DNA of 64,000 bases from Bacteriovoracaceae bacterium (GTDB lineage Bacteria > Bdellovibrionota > Bacteriovoracia > Bacteriovoracales > Bacteriovoracaceae), in the NCBI GenBank assembly GCA_019752535.1, contig JAIEMA010000004.1, positions 19,993 through 83,992 of the forward strand, given 5' to 3'. The position numbers and the translations under genes were made by a program. The notes below the pieces were generated by a model. The model did not search any database, was not told the DNA's origin, and worked only from the letters and a program-made list of their open reading frames with translations. This document shows, piece by piece, positions 18,171 through 25,759 of the stretch (within the stretch, counting starts at the first letter, position 1; each line of letters starts with the position of its first letter).

Positions 18171-18313
18171 CATTCACCCATTCCGGCACTCGCCACCACG
18201 CGCGAAGGGATCTCTCGAGATTTGATTTGAAATTTACGGCAACCATAGGGCCTTTGAGGGTCAAAGGTAATGAAGTAATGGCGGCAGTTGCGGCAAACGG
18301 GCTCGTTCATCAT
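18110..18313 (-). CDS. Small Cys-rich (zinc-ribbon-like) conserved protein
   Basis: A 67-residue protein with four cysteines (C-x2-C near the start, then PYGCR and ECQGF), a likely zinc site. The pattern CRNCRHYFITFDPQRPYGC followed by K-S-R-x-x-P-S-x-V-V matches a widespread small proteobacterial protein family of unknown role. Some members of it are labelled as uracil-DNA-glycosylase-related without clear basis. It overlaps the mnmA 3' end by 61 bases on the opposite strand. Confidence 0.65.
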   Translation of the reverse strand: MMNEPVCRNCRHYFITFDPQRPYGCRKFQIKSREIPSRVVASAGMGECQGFEAKPSAGAGRDLPKSK

Positions 18314-18454
18314 TCAATTTTATTGAGTCTTTGGGGCCTCGTCGAGGCGGAAAAATCCCCCTATTGTCGAGTATTTGGCCAAGGTGATGAAGGGTTGAAC
18401 ATATAAAAACTCCATACTAGGCCTTAGAGTTCCCCAAGACGGCGAAAATCCATG

Positions 18455-18546
18455 TTAGCGTTCCTCTCAGAAGCCCAGAAATAAATTTCTGAAAAGAGGT
18501 TAATCTGGCACGTGAGATGCAAAACGTATCTCCGTAGGAACGCTAG
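18455..18546 (+). ncRNA. Structured RNA leader candidate upstream of 18583 gene
   Basis: The arms agcgttcct (18457-18465) and aggaacgct (18536-18544) are perfectly complementary and extend with T-A and G-U pairs. They enclose two small hairpins: cctct/agagg around cagaaa/tttctg (18464-18498), and gagatgc/gtatctc (18514-18532). The element ends 36 bases before the start codon of the acidic protein at 18583. I cannot match it to a known riboswitch or to 6S RNA. A segment near 18474-18508 can pair in an alternative way. It is a structured 5' leader or a small RNA. Confidence 0.4.
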
Positions 18547-18582
18547 TCTGGCCATAAAGGTCGGAGCAAAAAGGCTGAGCTC

Positions 18583-18882
18583 ATGTCGCAGATGTTGGAA
18601 ACAGGAATTTCGGAAAAGCTCTCACTATTGAAACCCTCAATGGTGGAGTTTGAAGTCGAAGAGAGCGAAGACCCTCTTGAAAATCTACTTAATGAATTCT
18701 CTGAATTTGATTCACTTGAAGAATTAGAATTGGTCGGGGTCGTGACACCTCCAACAGTTAAGGCCCATCAGCGTGAAGATCAAATGATGCATACGCTCGA
18801 AGGTCAATTGAATGGTTTGCGCGAAGGGTTAGAGCGTCTCCGTTTCTATCTTTCCGATGTTGATGATTCAATTCGCCGCTAA
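18583..18882 (+). CDS. Small acidic hypothetical protein
   Basis: Unrecognised 99-residue protein, very acidic over residues 15-50 (many Glu and Asp with Leu), ending in a predicted helix rich in Leu, Arg and Gly. It could be a protein-interaction or coiled-coil partner. It follows the structured leader and precedes tRNA-Leu. The start codon context (gctgagctcATG) has a weak GAG ribosome site. Confidence 0.55.
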   Translation: MSQMLETGISEKLSLLKPSMVEFEVEESEDPLENLLNEFSEFDSLEELELVGVVTPPTVKAHQREDQMMHTLEGQLNGLREGLERLRFYLSDVDDSIRR

Positions 18883-18888
18883 ACTTTC

Positions 18889-18917
18889 TAGACAAGAGCG
18901 GCCAAATCCCTTAAATT
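18889..18917 (+). promoter_or_regulatory. Promoter of tRNA-Leu
   Basis: TAGACA (18889-18894), a 17-base spacer and TAAATT (18912-18917) form a sigma70-like promoter. Its start site would be about 19 bases before the tRNA. It begins just past the stop of the acidic protein. Confidence 0.55.
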
Positions 18918-18942
18918 TTGACCTCTAATTCACATCTGTCTT

Positions 18943-19027
18943 GCCCAGGTGGCGAAATTGGTAGACGCACTACCTTGAGGTGGTAGCTCCGCGAGGAATG
19001 GGGGTTCGAGTCCCTTCCTGGGCACCA
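18943..19027 (+). tRNA. tRNA-Leu (GAG)
   Basis: An 85-base class II tRNA. The acceptor arms GCCCAGG and CCTGGGC pair fully, with A73 and an encoded CCA. The anticodon stem CTACC/GGTAG encloses the loop TTGAGGT, giving anticodon GAG (codons CUC/CUU). The long variable arm (gctccgcgaggaatg) and a GGTTCGAGTCC T-arm confirm a leucine tRNA. Confidence 0.97.
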
Positions 19028-19033
19028 AATATA

Positions 19034-19063
19034 AAAAAAGCCGGCTTTATGCCGGCTTTTTTA
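19034..19063. terminator. Terminator after tRNA-Leu, usable on both strands
   Basis: The arms aagccggc (19038-19045) and gccggctt (19051-19058) have a 5-base loop, preceded by seven A and followed by a T-run. It can end the tRNA (+) and the convergent small secreted-protein gene (-) that stops at 19066. Confidence 0.85.
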
Positions 19064-19065
19064 TT

Positions 19066-19353
19066 TTAGTTGGATTCCTGCTTATCGTGCTTTTGCTTAT
19101 AGATATTTTTTGAAGCTCGCTGTCTTTGATGATGGAGTTTGGCTTTCTCCTTCTTGTCTAGCTCACCATCGGCTTTATACTCTTCTCTGTTCTCTTGGAT
19201 TCGTTGCTGTTGATTAGAGAGCCTAGCAGCTTCTTTCTCATTTAATGAGCCACTATTCACGCCACCTTCTATTCTCTTCCTTTGATTTTTGCCACGGCCG
19301 GCTTCGGCAACGAATGAAAGTATAAGTGTTACGACAAGAATTGTTTTTTTCAT
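19066..19353 (-). CDS. Small secreted basic protein with two repeats
   Basis: A 95-residue protein with a signal peptide ending near VAEA. The mature part has two related segments, each with a G-x-L-x-x-K-E/K-x-A pattern followed by R/Q-rich helix (NSGSLNEKEAARL and ADGELDKKEKAKL), spaced about 29 residues. This resembles degenerate EF-hand-like repeats in short periplasmic proteins, but the calcium loop is not intact. ATG at 19353 is chosen because GGAG lies 8 bases upstream and a clean signal peptide follows; longer frames lack one. Confidence 0.65.
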   Translation of the reverse strand: MKKTILVVTLILSFVAEAGRGKNQRKRIEGGVNSGSLNEKEAARLSNQQQRIQENREEYKADGELDKKEKAKLHHQRQRASKNIYKQKHDKQESN

Positions 19354-19567
19354 TGAGCTCTCCTGTTGAGTAAGAGCTTGTCGGAATTTCTTGGGGGTAT
19401 GATAAGAATTCAATAATTAAAATTTCCTCCAGTATGTGACAAAAAGTGTAACTTACTGGTTTTTTTCAAAAAGTAGTTTAGTTATCTAATTGAAATTACA
19501 TAATTAGGATGGATGGTCATTTCCTTTCCCCTAGACTCTCATGGCCCCCTAGTGTCACTCTTTAAGG

Positions 19568-20692
19568 ATGAAAATCTATATCCTTATTGCACTCTCTCTT
19601 TTGTCCCAAGCTTTCGCGGCTCCTACGGCAGTCTCAAAATTTAAAGTGGAAAATGATTCGTTTGTGATTGAAAAAATCACGGATGGACTCGCTACGATTT
19701 GGGCCATCGAGTTTTTCAGCGAAACAAAAGCTATCTTCACTGAAAAAAGTGGACAGCTTTATCTGTTGGATACTGAGAGCGGAGTGGTGCGGACTCTCAA
19801 GAATCCTCCAGTGGTTTATGATTCAGGACAAGGTGGACTTCTGGATGTGGCCATTCATCCCAATTTTTCAAAAGAGCCTTATATTTATGTGACCTACTCA
19901 AAGAAAGTGGGCTCTCTTCAAACGACCGCTCTGGCCCGCTCAAGAGTCAATCTTCAGGATGAAAGTTTTGAGAAATGGGAAGACCTTTTGATCGCAAGAC
20001 CTGCACAATCCACGGCCCATCATTACGGCTCAAGGATTGCTTTTGATAATAAAGATCATCTCTTCTTTACTGTAGGAGAGAGAGGTCAGGCCCCACTGGC
20101 GCAATCTCTTAAGGCGCACATGGGAAAAGTTTTACGCTTAAATCTTGATGGCACCATACCAAGTGACAATCCTTACGTGGCCACTGCAGGGGCCATGAAA
20201 GAGATATGGAGCTATGGTCATCGTAATCCTCAAGGGATTGATTTTGATTTTAAAACCAACACACTCTACGTCAGTGAACATGGGCCGATGGGTGGAGACG
20301 AAATTAATTTGATTGATAAAACGAAAAATTACGGCTGGCCTGAAATCACTTATGGCCGTGAATACTCGGGCGGCCCTGTAGGACGCGGCGAGAGTGAGAG
20401 AGAAGGGATGGAGCAGCCAATTAAGTATTACGTCCCCTCGATTGCTCCGAACTCACTTTTGGTTTATCGCTCCAATAAGATGAAGTTTTTTAAAGATCGC
20501 TTTCTCTTGGGCGCACTTGCACTTCAGCATTTAAATGTGATCGATATTAAAAATTGCAAAACGGCTTGTGAGGACCGTCTGGCCTTAGATTTAAATGAAA
20601 GAATTCGTGACGTGAAAGCTTCGCCTGAAGGACTGGTGTATTTCACCACAGACTCAGGTCGCATCTATCGCATCAAGGAGCAAACGAAATGA
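19568..20692 (+). CDS. PQQ-dependent aldose sugar dehydrogenase-like protein
   Basis: A 374-residue periplasmic beta-propeller of the soluble glucose/aldose dehydrogenase family (YliI/Asd-like). A signal peptide ends at SQAFA. Family marks include WAIEFF near the first blade, GQGGLLDVAIHPNF, the HH region STAHHYGSRIAF, GHRNPQGIDF, EHGPMGGDEIN and NYGWPEITYG; the last three carry PQQ and calcium contacts. It would oxidise sugars and pass electrons to an acceptor. The next gene, a c-type cytochrome lipoprotein, overlaps it by four bases and is the obvious candidate acceptor. Substrate is unproven. Confidence 0.85.
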   Translation: MKIYILIALSLLSQAFAAPTAVSKFKVENDSFVIEKITDGLATIWAIEFFSETKAIFTEKSGQLYLLDTESGVVRTLKNPPVVYDSGQGGLLDVAIHPNFSKEPYIYVTYSKKVGSLQTTALARSRVNLQDESFEKWEDLLIARPAQSTAHHYGSRIAFDNKDHLFFTVGERGQAPLAQSLKAHMGKVLRLNLDGTIPSDNPYVATAGAMKEIWSYGHRNPQGIDFDFKTNTLYVSEHGPMGGDEINLIDKTKNYGWPEITYGREYSGGPVGRGESEREGMEQPIKYYVPSIAPNSLLVYRSNKMKFFKDRFLLGALALQHLNVIDIKNCKTACEDRLALDLNERIRDVKASPEGLVYFTTDSGRIYRIKEQTK

Positions 20693-21096
20693 GAATCCTT
20701 CTGCTTTTGATCCTTGCGGCTTGCACGCAAGCTCCACCGGTCTATGTCAGCCGTATACCAGCTCAATCTGAATACATGGCCTGCCATGATATACAAACAG
20801 AACTTCTCATTCCTCAGATTGATATCTCAGGACTTGAAAAAAATTATCAAAATGTGAAAGAAGTCGTTTTCAAAAACAACTGTGCCTCATGCCACTTTGG
20901 CAGTGACTCTTATCTCCCTCATTTAGATGATTACAATTCTTTGATGACTGTCGTGAATGTGAATGACCCACTTGAGAGTAAACTGTGGCTCACTTTGAGT
21001 GAGGGCAAGATGCCACCAAGCTACACTCTCGATTCCAGAGAACCTGAGGCCATGGCATTTTTGAAGGCTTGGCTTAAAGAGGGCGCGCCCCTTTAA
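20689..21096 (+). CDS. Cytochrome c-like lipoprotein
   Basis: A 135-residue exported lipoprotein with lipobox LAAC (Cys12). It carries one haem c motif, CASCH (65-69), and a downstream M-P-P (Met108) suited to be the sixth haem ligand. The region resembles small cytochromes of the PSD1/planctomycete-type family. The start overlaps the stop of the PQQ dehydrogenase gene as ATGA, so the two are coupled and probably form one electron-transfer unit. The stop shares TTAA (21093-21096) with the convergent gene. Confidence 0.75.
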   Translation: MRILLLLILAACTQAPPVYVSRIPAQSEYMACHDIQTELLIPQIDISGLEKNYQNVKEVVFKNNCASCHFGSDSYLPHLDDYNSLMTVVNVNDPLESKLWLTLSEGKMPPSYTLDSREPEAMAFLKAWLKEGAPL

Positions 21097-21959
21097 GGAA
21101 TCGAGATCTTGAGCTGACCAGTCTTCGCAAAGCTTTGAGGGAGATACTTTATAGGATAAGTGCTCGAGACAATTAAAATGTCATGAGTTTCTCTTGCCGT
21201 AAAAATGTCTGGATCAAATTTAATTTTTACTAAACCAGAGGCCGGGTTTTCGTCTTGTAAAAGATACTTCTCTTTTACGTTGTCTCTCATTTCAATCTTT
21301 TTCTCCCATACACCTTCGCTGAGTTTAAAAAAAGAAATGATGGGATGTGTGGTTTTCAATTCTAAAATGTAATCATTTTTTGCGAAGTCGACATTTTTTG
21401 TAACTACACTTTGAGAGAAAGAAAAGTTTCGATAGGTGAGGTAATTTGAAATATTATAAAAGAGGGCATCTTTTTCATTGGCATTGAAATCTGAGATCTT
21501 CCAGCCCTTTTGATTTGTGATAAAGAGAAGCTCCGTTTTGCCGTTGGCCTTGTCTTCTTTCCATTTCGATATGTATCCATTCAGATGCTTAAAATAAAAC
21601 TCTAAAACTGGACGCTCAATACTCTTGAAACTCTGAAATCTATCTTCAAACGATTTTTTAGGAATGGAGTTAATCTTCTCTAGTGCTGTCTCATCGAAGA
21701 GAGATTTAAATAGTTCAGAGTTTGATTGTTGATAGGCATAAATCAATGTTGATGCGACATCTTCAAGTCTTTTGGCAGGCACTCTCATTTCAGGAGTGAT
21801 CTTCTCTTCACTTATTTTGCCCTCAAGATTATAAACGAAAAATTCACCCTGCCTTGCTTTGGGATCCTCTTTAATGCCATCAAAATTGACTGGAATCTTC
21901 ACTTGGATGGCATAGGCCGTGTTGGTGATGAAAATTATAAATAAAAGGATAGGCTTCAT
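21093..21959 (-). CDS. Secreted protein of unknown function
   Basis: A 288-residue protein. ATG at 21959 gives a clean signal peptide (MKPILLFIIFITNTAYA); the longer frame upstream lies within the preceding gene. The mature protein is rich in Lys, Glu and Phe, with mixed helix and strand; no family is recognised. It starts one base after the stop of the upstream secreted protein and has no Shine-Dalgarno, so translation is probably coupled. The two genes probably form one operon. Confidence 0.65.
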   Translation of the reverse strand: MKPILLFIIFITNTAYAIQVKIPVNFDGIKEDPKARQGEFFVYNLEGKISEEKITPEMRVPAKRLEDVASTLIYAYQQSNSELFKSLFDETALEKINSIPKKSFEDRFQSFKSIERPVLEFYFKHLNGYISKWKEDKANGKTELLFITNQKGWKISDFNANEKDALFYNISNYLTYRNFSFSQSVVTKNVDFAKNDYILELKTTHPIISFFKLSEGVWEKKIEMRDNVKEKYLLQDENPASGLVKIKFDPDIFTARETHDILIVSSTYPIKYLPQSFAKTGQLKISIP

Positions 21960-21960
21960 G

Positions 21961-23682
21961 TTAGAAAATTTTAAAATGTTTACTAAGACCAGCACTTGGA
22001 GAGATGCCAAGGTGATGGTTCATTTCGAGTCGATCTTCCCAACCAAAGACCCATCCGGCGGTCACTTTATAATAAAGAAGAATCTCACCAACTTTCATTT
22101 TTGCTTCAAGGTCTCCCCCACAAAGCATAAGTCCTGCATCTGGGTACCACTTGACTCCACCTTCAATTCCACCGAGATCGGCCAAAACCTCAGCATAAAC
22201 TGCTAGAGAAGGGTCAATGCGCACTTTTATGCCTCCACAACGGGACTGATTACAAGAGGGGTTGCTGGCCTTAAATTCACCACCTACACCGACATCTACG
22301 GTTCCTCTTACCCCAAGCTCTGCTCCATAGGGTATTCCCCAAAAAAATCGCATTGAATATGACTGCACAAATGCGATTCGAATTTCATAATCTTTAACAG
22401 GAACTTTTTTTCCATTACAGCAGCCGTTGTATTCTACTAAGGCAATTTCATTCTTTCTGGCACGCTCTCCTGCTCGATGCATTCCGGGCTTAGGGGCATG
22501 CTTGGCCTTAAGGATTTGTCCTAAAACTTCAAAAGCTTTCTCGATTCTCTCAAGCTCAGGTGATTCTAAAATTTTTGCCGTCTTTCTCTCGTCCGGATGG
22601 CAGGCATGACCCTCATCCTTACTTCCTGGTGGATGGGTGACTGGAGCTGACCTTCTGGTCGGTGTTCCAGTGGAGGCCGGCTTTCTTGTGACTGTAGGTC
22701 TACCGCCACCTCGAGTTGGTCTTGCAGTTCCTCCACCTGAAGCGGCGTCACTATTAACTGTGAGTCTCAAGCCTCCGTTCGTGCTTGAAGTCGTGGTCCC
22801 GTCTTCATTTGCACTGACTAATGAGCCACCTTGTGTGCGAGTTGATCTTATGGAGGTTGAGTTTAATGCAAGTTTTGTGCTTACTTCATCCATGTTGAAC
22901 AACAAGCTTGCAACCTCTTTTGAGAGAGTATCCTCGTTGAGTTCACATCCATTTGGGAGCTTATTGTCTACAATACAGCTTGCAAGATTAGTTTTAATTG
23001 AAGCAACGCTGGTTTTAAAAAAATCATTCAAGACGGCATCGATGTCTTGAATCTCTTGGTCGATGGATTCGCCTGATTTCTTTGCGCCAATAAATCTTGA
23101 GATTTGATTGCTTATTTCTAAGTTATTATAACCAATTGAGCCGGCCCCTGAGACTGTTGCCACTTCATCGGCCAGTTTTTGATAAAGCCAAGTGATGGCC
23201 ACATCCATCTTATCAAACCCAGAATCAGGATTAGTTAACTGATCAAACAGTATGAGAGTGGAGGCATCTCTATTATCAAGTCTTGTATTGAGTTTCCAAT
23301 AACTAGCGGTCACCGATTTCTCTTTCAGGGAGTCGTAGTGTTCGAGGACTTTCTTTGCATCATCTCTTGCATGACTATCATAAAGCGTTTCAAGTTTTGT
23401 GGTCACAGTCTGGTCTGCAATATTGAAATCTTTAAGGCGTTGCGAATCTTTTTTTATTTGCTCCTCAAGTGTAGAGCTGCTTGAGGCAATTGTTCGCTTG
23501 AGCATTTTTAGTGTTGTCAGCTTAAATTGGAGGCCGAGTATGCCTCGTGAGTCTTCGAGAATAAGTTTTTGTAGCTCATCTTTGAATTTTTTTTCACAAT
23601 CTTCTTGCGCCAAAGCATTAAAGGCAAGAAGTCCTGCCAGGATTATAAGAGTACGGCTTAAAGGGCGAAGGTCTAATTTCAT
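21961..23682 (-). CDS. Large secreted protein with beta-rich C-terminus
   Basis: A 573-residue exported protein with a signal peptide ending near NALAQ. Residues about 25-270 are helical. Residues 285-340 are a Thr/Arg/Gly/Pro-rich low-complexity linker. The final 200 residues hold several Cys (CCN, SCNQSRCGG, MLCGG), alternate Gly and aromatic residues, and end in Phe (FKIF), which suggests an outer-membrane or surface-associated beta domain. Family not recognised. It is first in a two-gene operon. Confidence 0.6.
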   Translation of the reverse strand: MKLDLRPLSRTLIILAGLLAFNALAQEDCEKKFKDELQKLILEDSRGILGLQFKLTTLKMLKRTIASSSSTLEEQIKKDSQRLKDFNIADQTVTTKLETLYDSHARDDAKKVLEHYDSLKEKSVTASYWKLNTRLDNRDASTLILFDQLTNPDSGFDKMDVAITWLYQKLADEVATVSGAGSIGYNNLEISNQISRFIGAKKSGESIDQEIQDIDAVLNDFFKTSVASIKTNLASCIVDNKLPNGCELNEDTLSKEVASLLFNMDEVSTKLALNSTSIRSTRTQGGSLVSANEDGTTTSSTNGGLRLTVNSDAASGGGTARPTRGGGRPTVTRKPASTGTPTRRSAPVTHPPGSKDEGHACHPDERKTAKILESPELERIEKAFEVLGQILKAKHAPKPGMHRAGERARKNEIALVEYNGCCNGKKVPVKDYEIRIAFVQSYSMRFFWGIPYGAELGVRGTVDVGVGGEFKASNPSCNQSRCGGIKVRIDPSLAVYAEVLADLGGIEGGVKWYPDAGLMLCGGDLEAKMKVGEILLYYKVTAGWVFGWEDRLEMNHHLGISPSAGLSKHFKIF

Positions 23683-23788
23683 CGATTTACTTATCGGATC
23701 TCTTTTAAATATTTAATAGCTCTGACCATCTTAGCTTTCTTTAGAAGATGGTTTGCGCTGGATCGACCTTTTAAGGGGTTATCTCTTT

Positions 23789-23815
23789 TGAGGGGGGGAG
23801 GGGGGGTGCAAGGGT
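23789..23815 (+). other. G-rich tract (possible G-quadruplex)
   Basis: Two runs of seven G separated by one A, followed shortly by another GGG, lie in the 145-base gap between two minus-strand genes. It can in principle form a four-tract quadruplex in the coding-strand DNA, or a C-tract in the transcript. Confidence 0.4.
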
Positions 23816-23828
23816 TTAGGGCAAAGGT

Positions 23829-24467
23829 TCACTGAATTGACTTAAAGCAACTCTTTTCATCTTTGAGAACTCCGTCACTTTCATGAAGATCCCTTTGAGT
23901 GAAGCCGATTGTTATGTGGGGGTAGTAGTTTTCAGGCCTAAATTTATTTGGCTCTTTTAGTAGCAGTTGAATCTTCTTTCTAAAATTCAATATGTCTGGA
24001 GAGTGGATCACAACATAATAGGTTTCCTCATTTTTCAAAACCCCTTTTCCAAGGCAGATTTCTCTAAATGGGAAGGCTTGAATATTTGCCTCTTGCGCCA
24101 GTTGATTAAGGGTTTCAATCGTTATCCCTTGAGGACGCAAGAGATTCCAAAACTCTACTGGAGTAATGACAGTGATATGACTTTCACCGCGAGAAATAAG
24201 AGCATTTTTCTTTTCTCGTTCAATGAGCTTTTTATAGTTTTCGTATTTTTTGGATTCTAGATTTATGGCAAGATAGCTATCCCATGACCCCTCTCCAGTA
24301 TGTGCTATAAAAGGCACGCTTCGATGAGGCCCATGGGAGCAGCTAATAAGAAGTAAGAAAGAAAAAGCTCTGAAAAATTTTATAATTATAAGTTCACTCC
24401 ACCCAATATAAGTTTCTTCGCGACACATTTTACACTCGTACTCATCGGAGAGACCATTTTGGTGCAT
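23829..24467 (-). CDS. 2H phosphoesterase-like lipoprotein
   Basis: Contains two H-x-T motifs (ESHITVITP and YPHITIGFT) about 90 residues apart, the hallmark of the 2H superfamily that includes LigT/2'-5' RNA ligases and cyclic phosphodiesterases. A hydrophobic stretch ending LLLISCSHG is a lipoprotein signal, but in the longest frame it sits 28 or more residues from the start. A good GGAG lies 7-10 bases before ATA/ATT codons at 24389-24384, so the natural start may be non-canonical, overlapping the upstream stop. An envelope-located 2H protein is uncommon; the substrate could be a cyclic nucleotide or RNA fragment. Confidence 0.65.
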   Translation of the reverse strand: MHQNGLSDEYECKMCREETYIGWSELIIIKFFRAFSFLLLISCSHGPHRSVPFIAHTGEGSWDSYLAINLESKKYENYKKLIEREKKNALISRGESHITVITPVEFWNLLRPQGITIETLNQLAQEANIQAFPFREICLGKGVLKNEETYYVVIHSPDILNFRKKIQLLLKEPNKFRPENYYPHITIGFTQRDLHESDGVLKDEKSCFKSIQ

Positions 24468-24820
24468 GTGAGGTTCGCTACACTCAAAGTTGAGGCCCCA
24501 GCTCTGGCGATAATTTTCCCCTCAACATTGTCCCAAATACTATCAGCAATCTTACCACTAAACTCAACTTCAGTCTTTGAAATTACTTTCACATTTTTTT
24601 CTGGAAGAAGGAGTCCGCAGATAAATTTTTGTGAGCCTTCATCATAGCATTCAAGTGTGCCATCGGATTTCTCAATTCTTTTTCCATCACTGCCTTCCGC
24701 AATCTTCATTGCGGCAAACATAGTTTTTGAATCTTTTGCTTGGGCGAAGTTAGCCATAACGATGCCTGCTGCTTGTGCATTTAGAGTGATAAAAAGAGTG
24801 GCGAGTAAAATGATTTTCAT
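24386..24820 (-). CDS. Small secreted protein, paralogue of 27331-27786
   Basis: A 144-residue protein with a signal peptide ending NAQA. It shares an ordered pattern with the product at 27331-27786: a D-G-x-L-x-C segment, a K-x-x-C-x-x-L/M-L strand, E/S-V-x-F-x-G-x-I-A-D-x-I-W, then A-N-x-T-C and a final V-x-C...G-x-x-L. Four conserved cysteines suggest two disulphides. Family unknown. GGAGG precedes the ATG. A near-perfect palindrome lies about 79 bases upstream, as it does for the paralogue. Confidence 0.7.
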   Translation of the reverse strand: MKIILLATLFITLNAQAAGIVMANFAQAKDSKTMFAAMKIAEGSDGKRIEKSDGTLECYDEGSQKFICGLLLPEKNVKVISKTEVEFSGKIADSIWDNVEGKIIARAGASTLSVANLTCTKMVSPMSTSVKCVAKKLILGGVNL

Positions 24821-24898
24821 AGAGCCTCCGTTGTTGAGACTGTTTTGCCATGTCTAAAAAATTAATGAGCATGATTGAAATTTCTACTTATCGACGGA

Positions 24899-24914
24899 TT
24901 TCACGGCTGTGAAG
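24899..24914. promoter_or_regulatory. Palindromic operator candidate, copy 1
   Basis: TTTCACGGCTGTGAAG differs at two positions from the perfect 16-base palindrome at 27879-27894. It lies about 79 bases upstream of the first secreted paralogue and just past the stop of the gene at 24916. No T-run follows on either strand, so a terminator is unlikely. Confidence 0.45.
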
Positions 24915-24915
24915 A

Positions 24916-25347
24916 CTAGTCTTTTAAACGATTCAGGATGGGCATCTCAACTAGAGGTTTCTCGCCTCCTGCATCTAAAAAGCAGAATGGGTCTCGTTTA
25001 ATTTTTAATATAAACTGTGAGGCTTTGATTTCAAGATCGACATCAAAATAGTCTGAGGGAAATGATTCAATTAAAAAGTCCTCGTGATGCTCTCTTTGAA
25101 CACCAATAGTGGGCGCCCCGAACTTATCAAAAAGTTTTTTATTCATTCCAGGATAAGGAAGAGTGGAGTCGAAGACTTTATAAATACCACCGCTCGCGAG
25201 GATAAAAGGGAACATTTGATCAACATTGGGGTGAGGGAAGAAGAGGTAGTTACCCCAGCTGCGTTTAAGGAAATAGCTTTGATAATGGCCTTCAGAGGGG
25301 ATGTAATAGAGACCGAGCTGATTCCATTGAGGATTGAAGCTATTCAT
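24916..25347 (-). CDS. Hypothetical protein
   Basis: Unrecognised 143-residue soluble protein with many aromatic residues (YYIPSEGHYQSYF, NYLFFPHP) and a beta-rich pattern. No signal peptide. It follows the RRM-protein gene on the same strand after 23 bases and may be cotranscribed with it. Confidence 0.5.
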   Translation of the reverse strand: MNSFNPQWNQLGLYYIPSEGHYQSYFLKRSWGNYLFFPHPNVDQMFPFILASGGIYKVFDSTLPYPGMNKKLFDKFGAPTIGVQREHHEDFLIESFPSDYFDVDLEIKASQFILKIKRDPFCFLDAGGEKPLVEMPILNRLKD

Positions 25348-25370
25348 GATCTCTATCTTAGCAGATTTAT

Positions 25371-25751
25371 TTAGCGAAAGGGATTGGCCTTTCTTCTCGC
25401 CTCGTTTCTCGCCTTCTTCATCAGTTGGACATCTTTAAATTCTAGGTCTTTCTGCTTCTTTTGAACTTCTTTAATCTTGCTCACACTCGAGGGCTTTAAA
25501 GGAATCGCAAAATTAGCTTTGACAGTTCTCCCATCGATCATGGCTTGATTGAGGCCTTCAATCGCTTTCTTTGCCTCGGCCACACTACTCATTTCAATGA
25601 AAGCCATACCTCTCGATTGCTGAGTCGTGGGCTCCATAATGATCTTTATATTTTTAATTGTGCCATAGCGAGCGAACAGGCTTTTAAGTCCGTTGCGATC
25701 GCGCTTGTAGCTCAGGTTACTTATATAAACGGTATTGCTGGGAGTACTCAT
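25371..25751 (-). CDS. RRM-domain RNA-binding protein
   Basis: A 126-residue protein with one RNA-recognition motif. RNP2 is VYISNL (8-13) and RNP1 is RGMAFIEM (47-54), with the aromatic residues expected for RNA stacking. The 45 residues after the domain are basic (Lys/Arg rich), likely aiding RNA binding. Such single-RRM bacterial proteins (Rbp type) are thought to act in RNA handling, often under stress or cold. Cytoplasmic. The start MSTPSNTV is well placed. Confidence 0.88.
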   Translation of the reverse strand: MSTPSNTVYISNLSYKRDRNGLKSLFARYGTIKNIKIIMEPTTQQSRGMAFIEMSSVAEAKKAIEGLNQAMIDGRTVKANFAIPLKPSSVSKIKEVQKKQKDLEFKDVQLMKKARNEARRKANPFR

Positions 25752-25759
25752 AATCGACC

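Noticed and set aside
18455-18546. c-di-GMP (GEMM) or 6S RNA identity for the structured leader
   Set aside because: The conserved GEMM segments and the 6S central bubble pattern are not found; only a loose gatgcaaaac resemblance exists.
22637-23050. 137-codon open frame antisense to the secreted protein at 21961-23682
   Set aside because: Composition (Val/Leu/Pro runs mirroring a Thr/Gly/Arg-rich linker) is that of a shadow frame; there is no ribosome site, and the minus-strand gene has a clear signal peptide.
24899-24914. Rho-independent terminator for the gene at 24916
   Set aside because: The palindrome has almost no loop and no T-run follows on the minus strand; the same site recurs in front of a paralogous gene.
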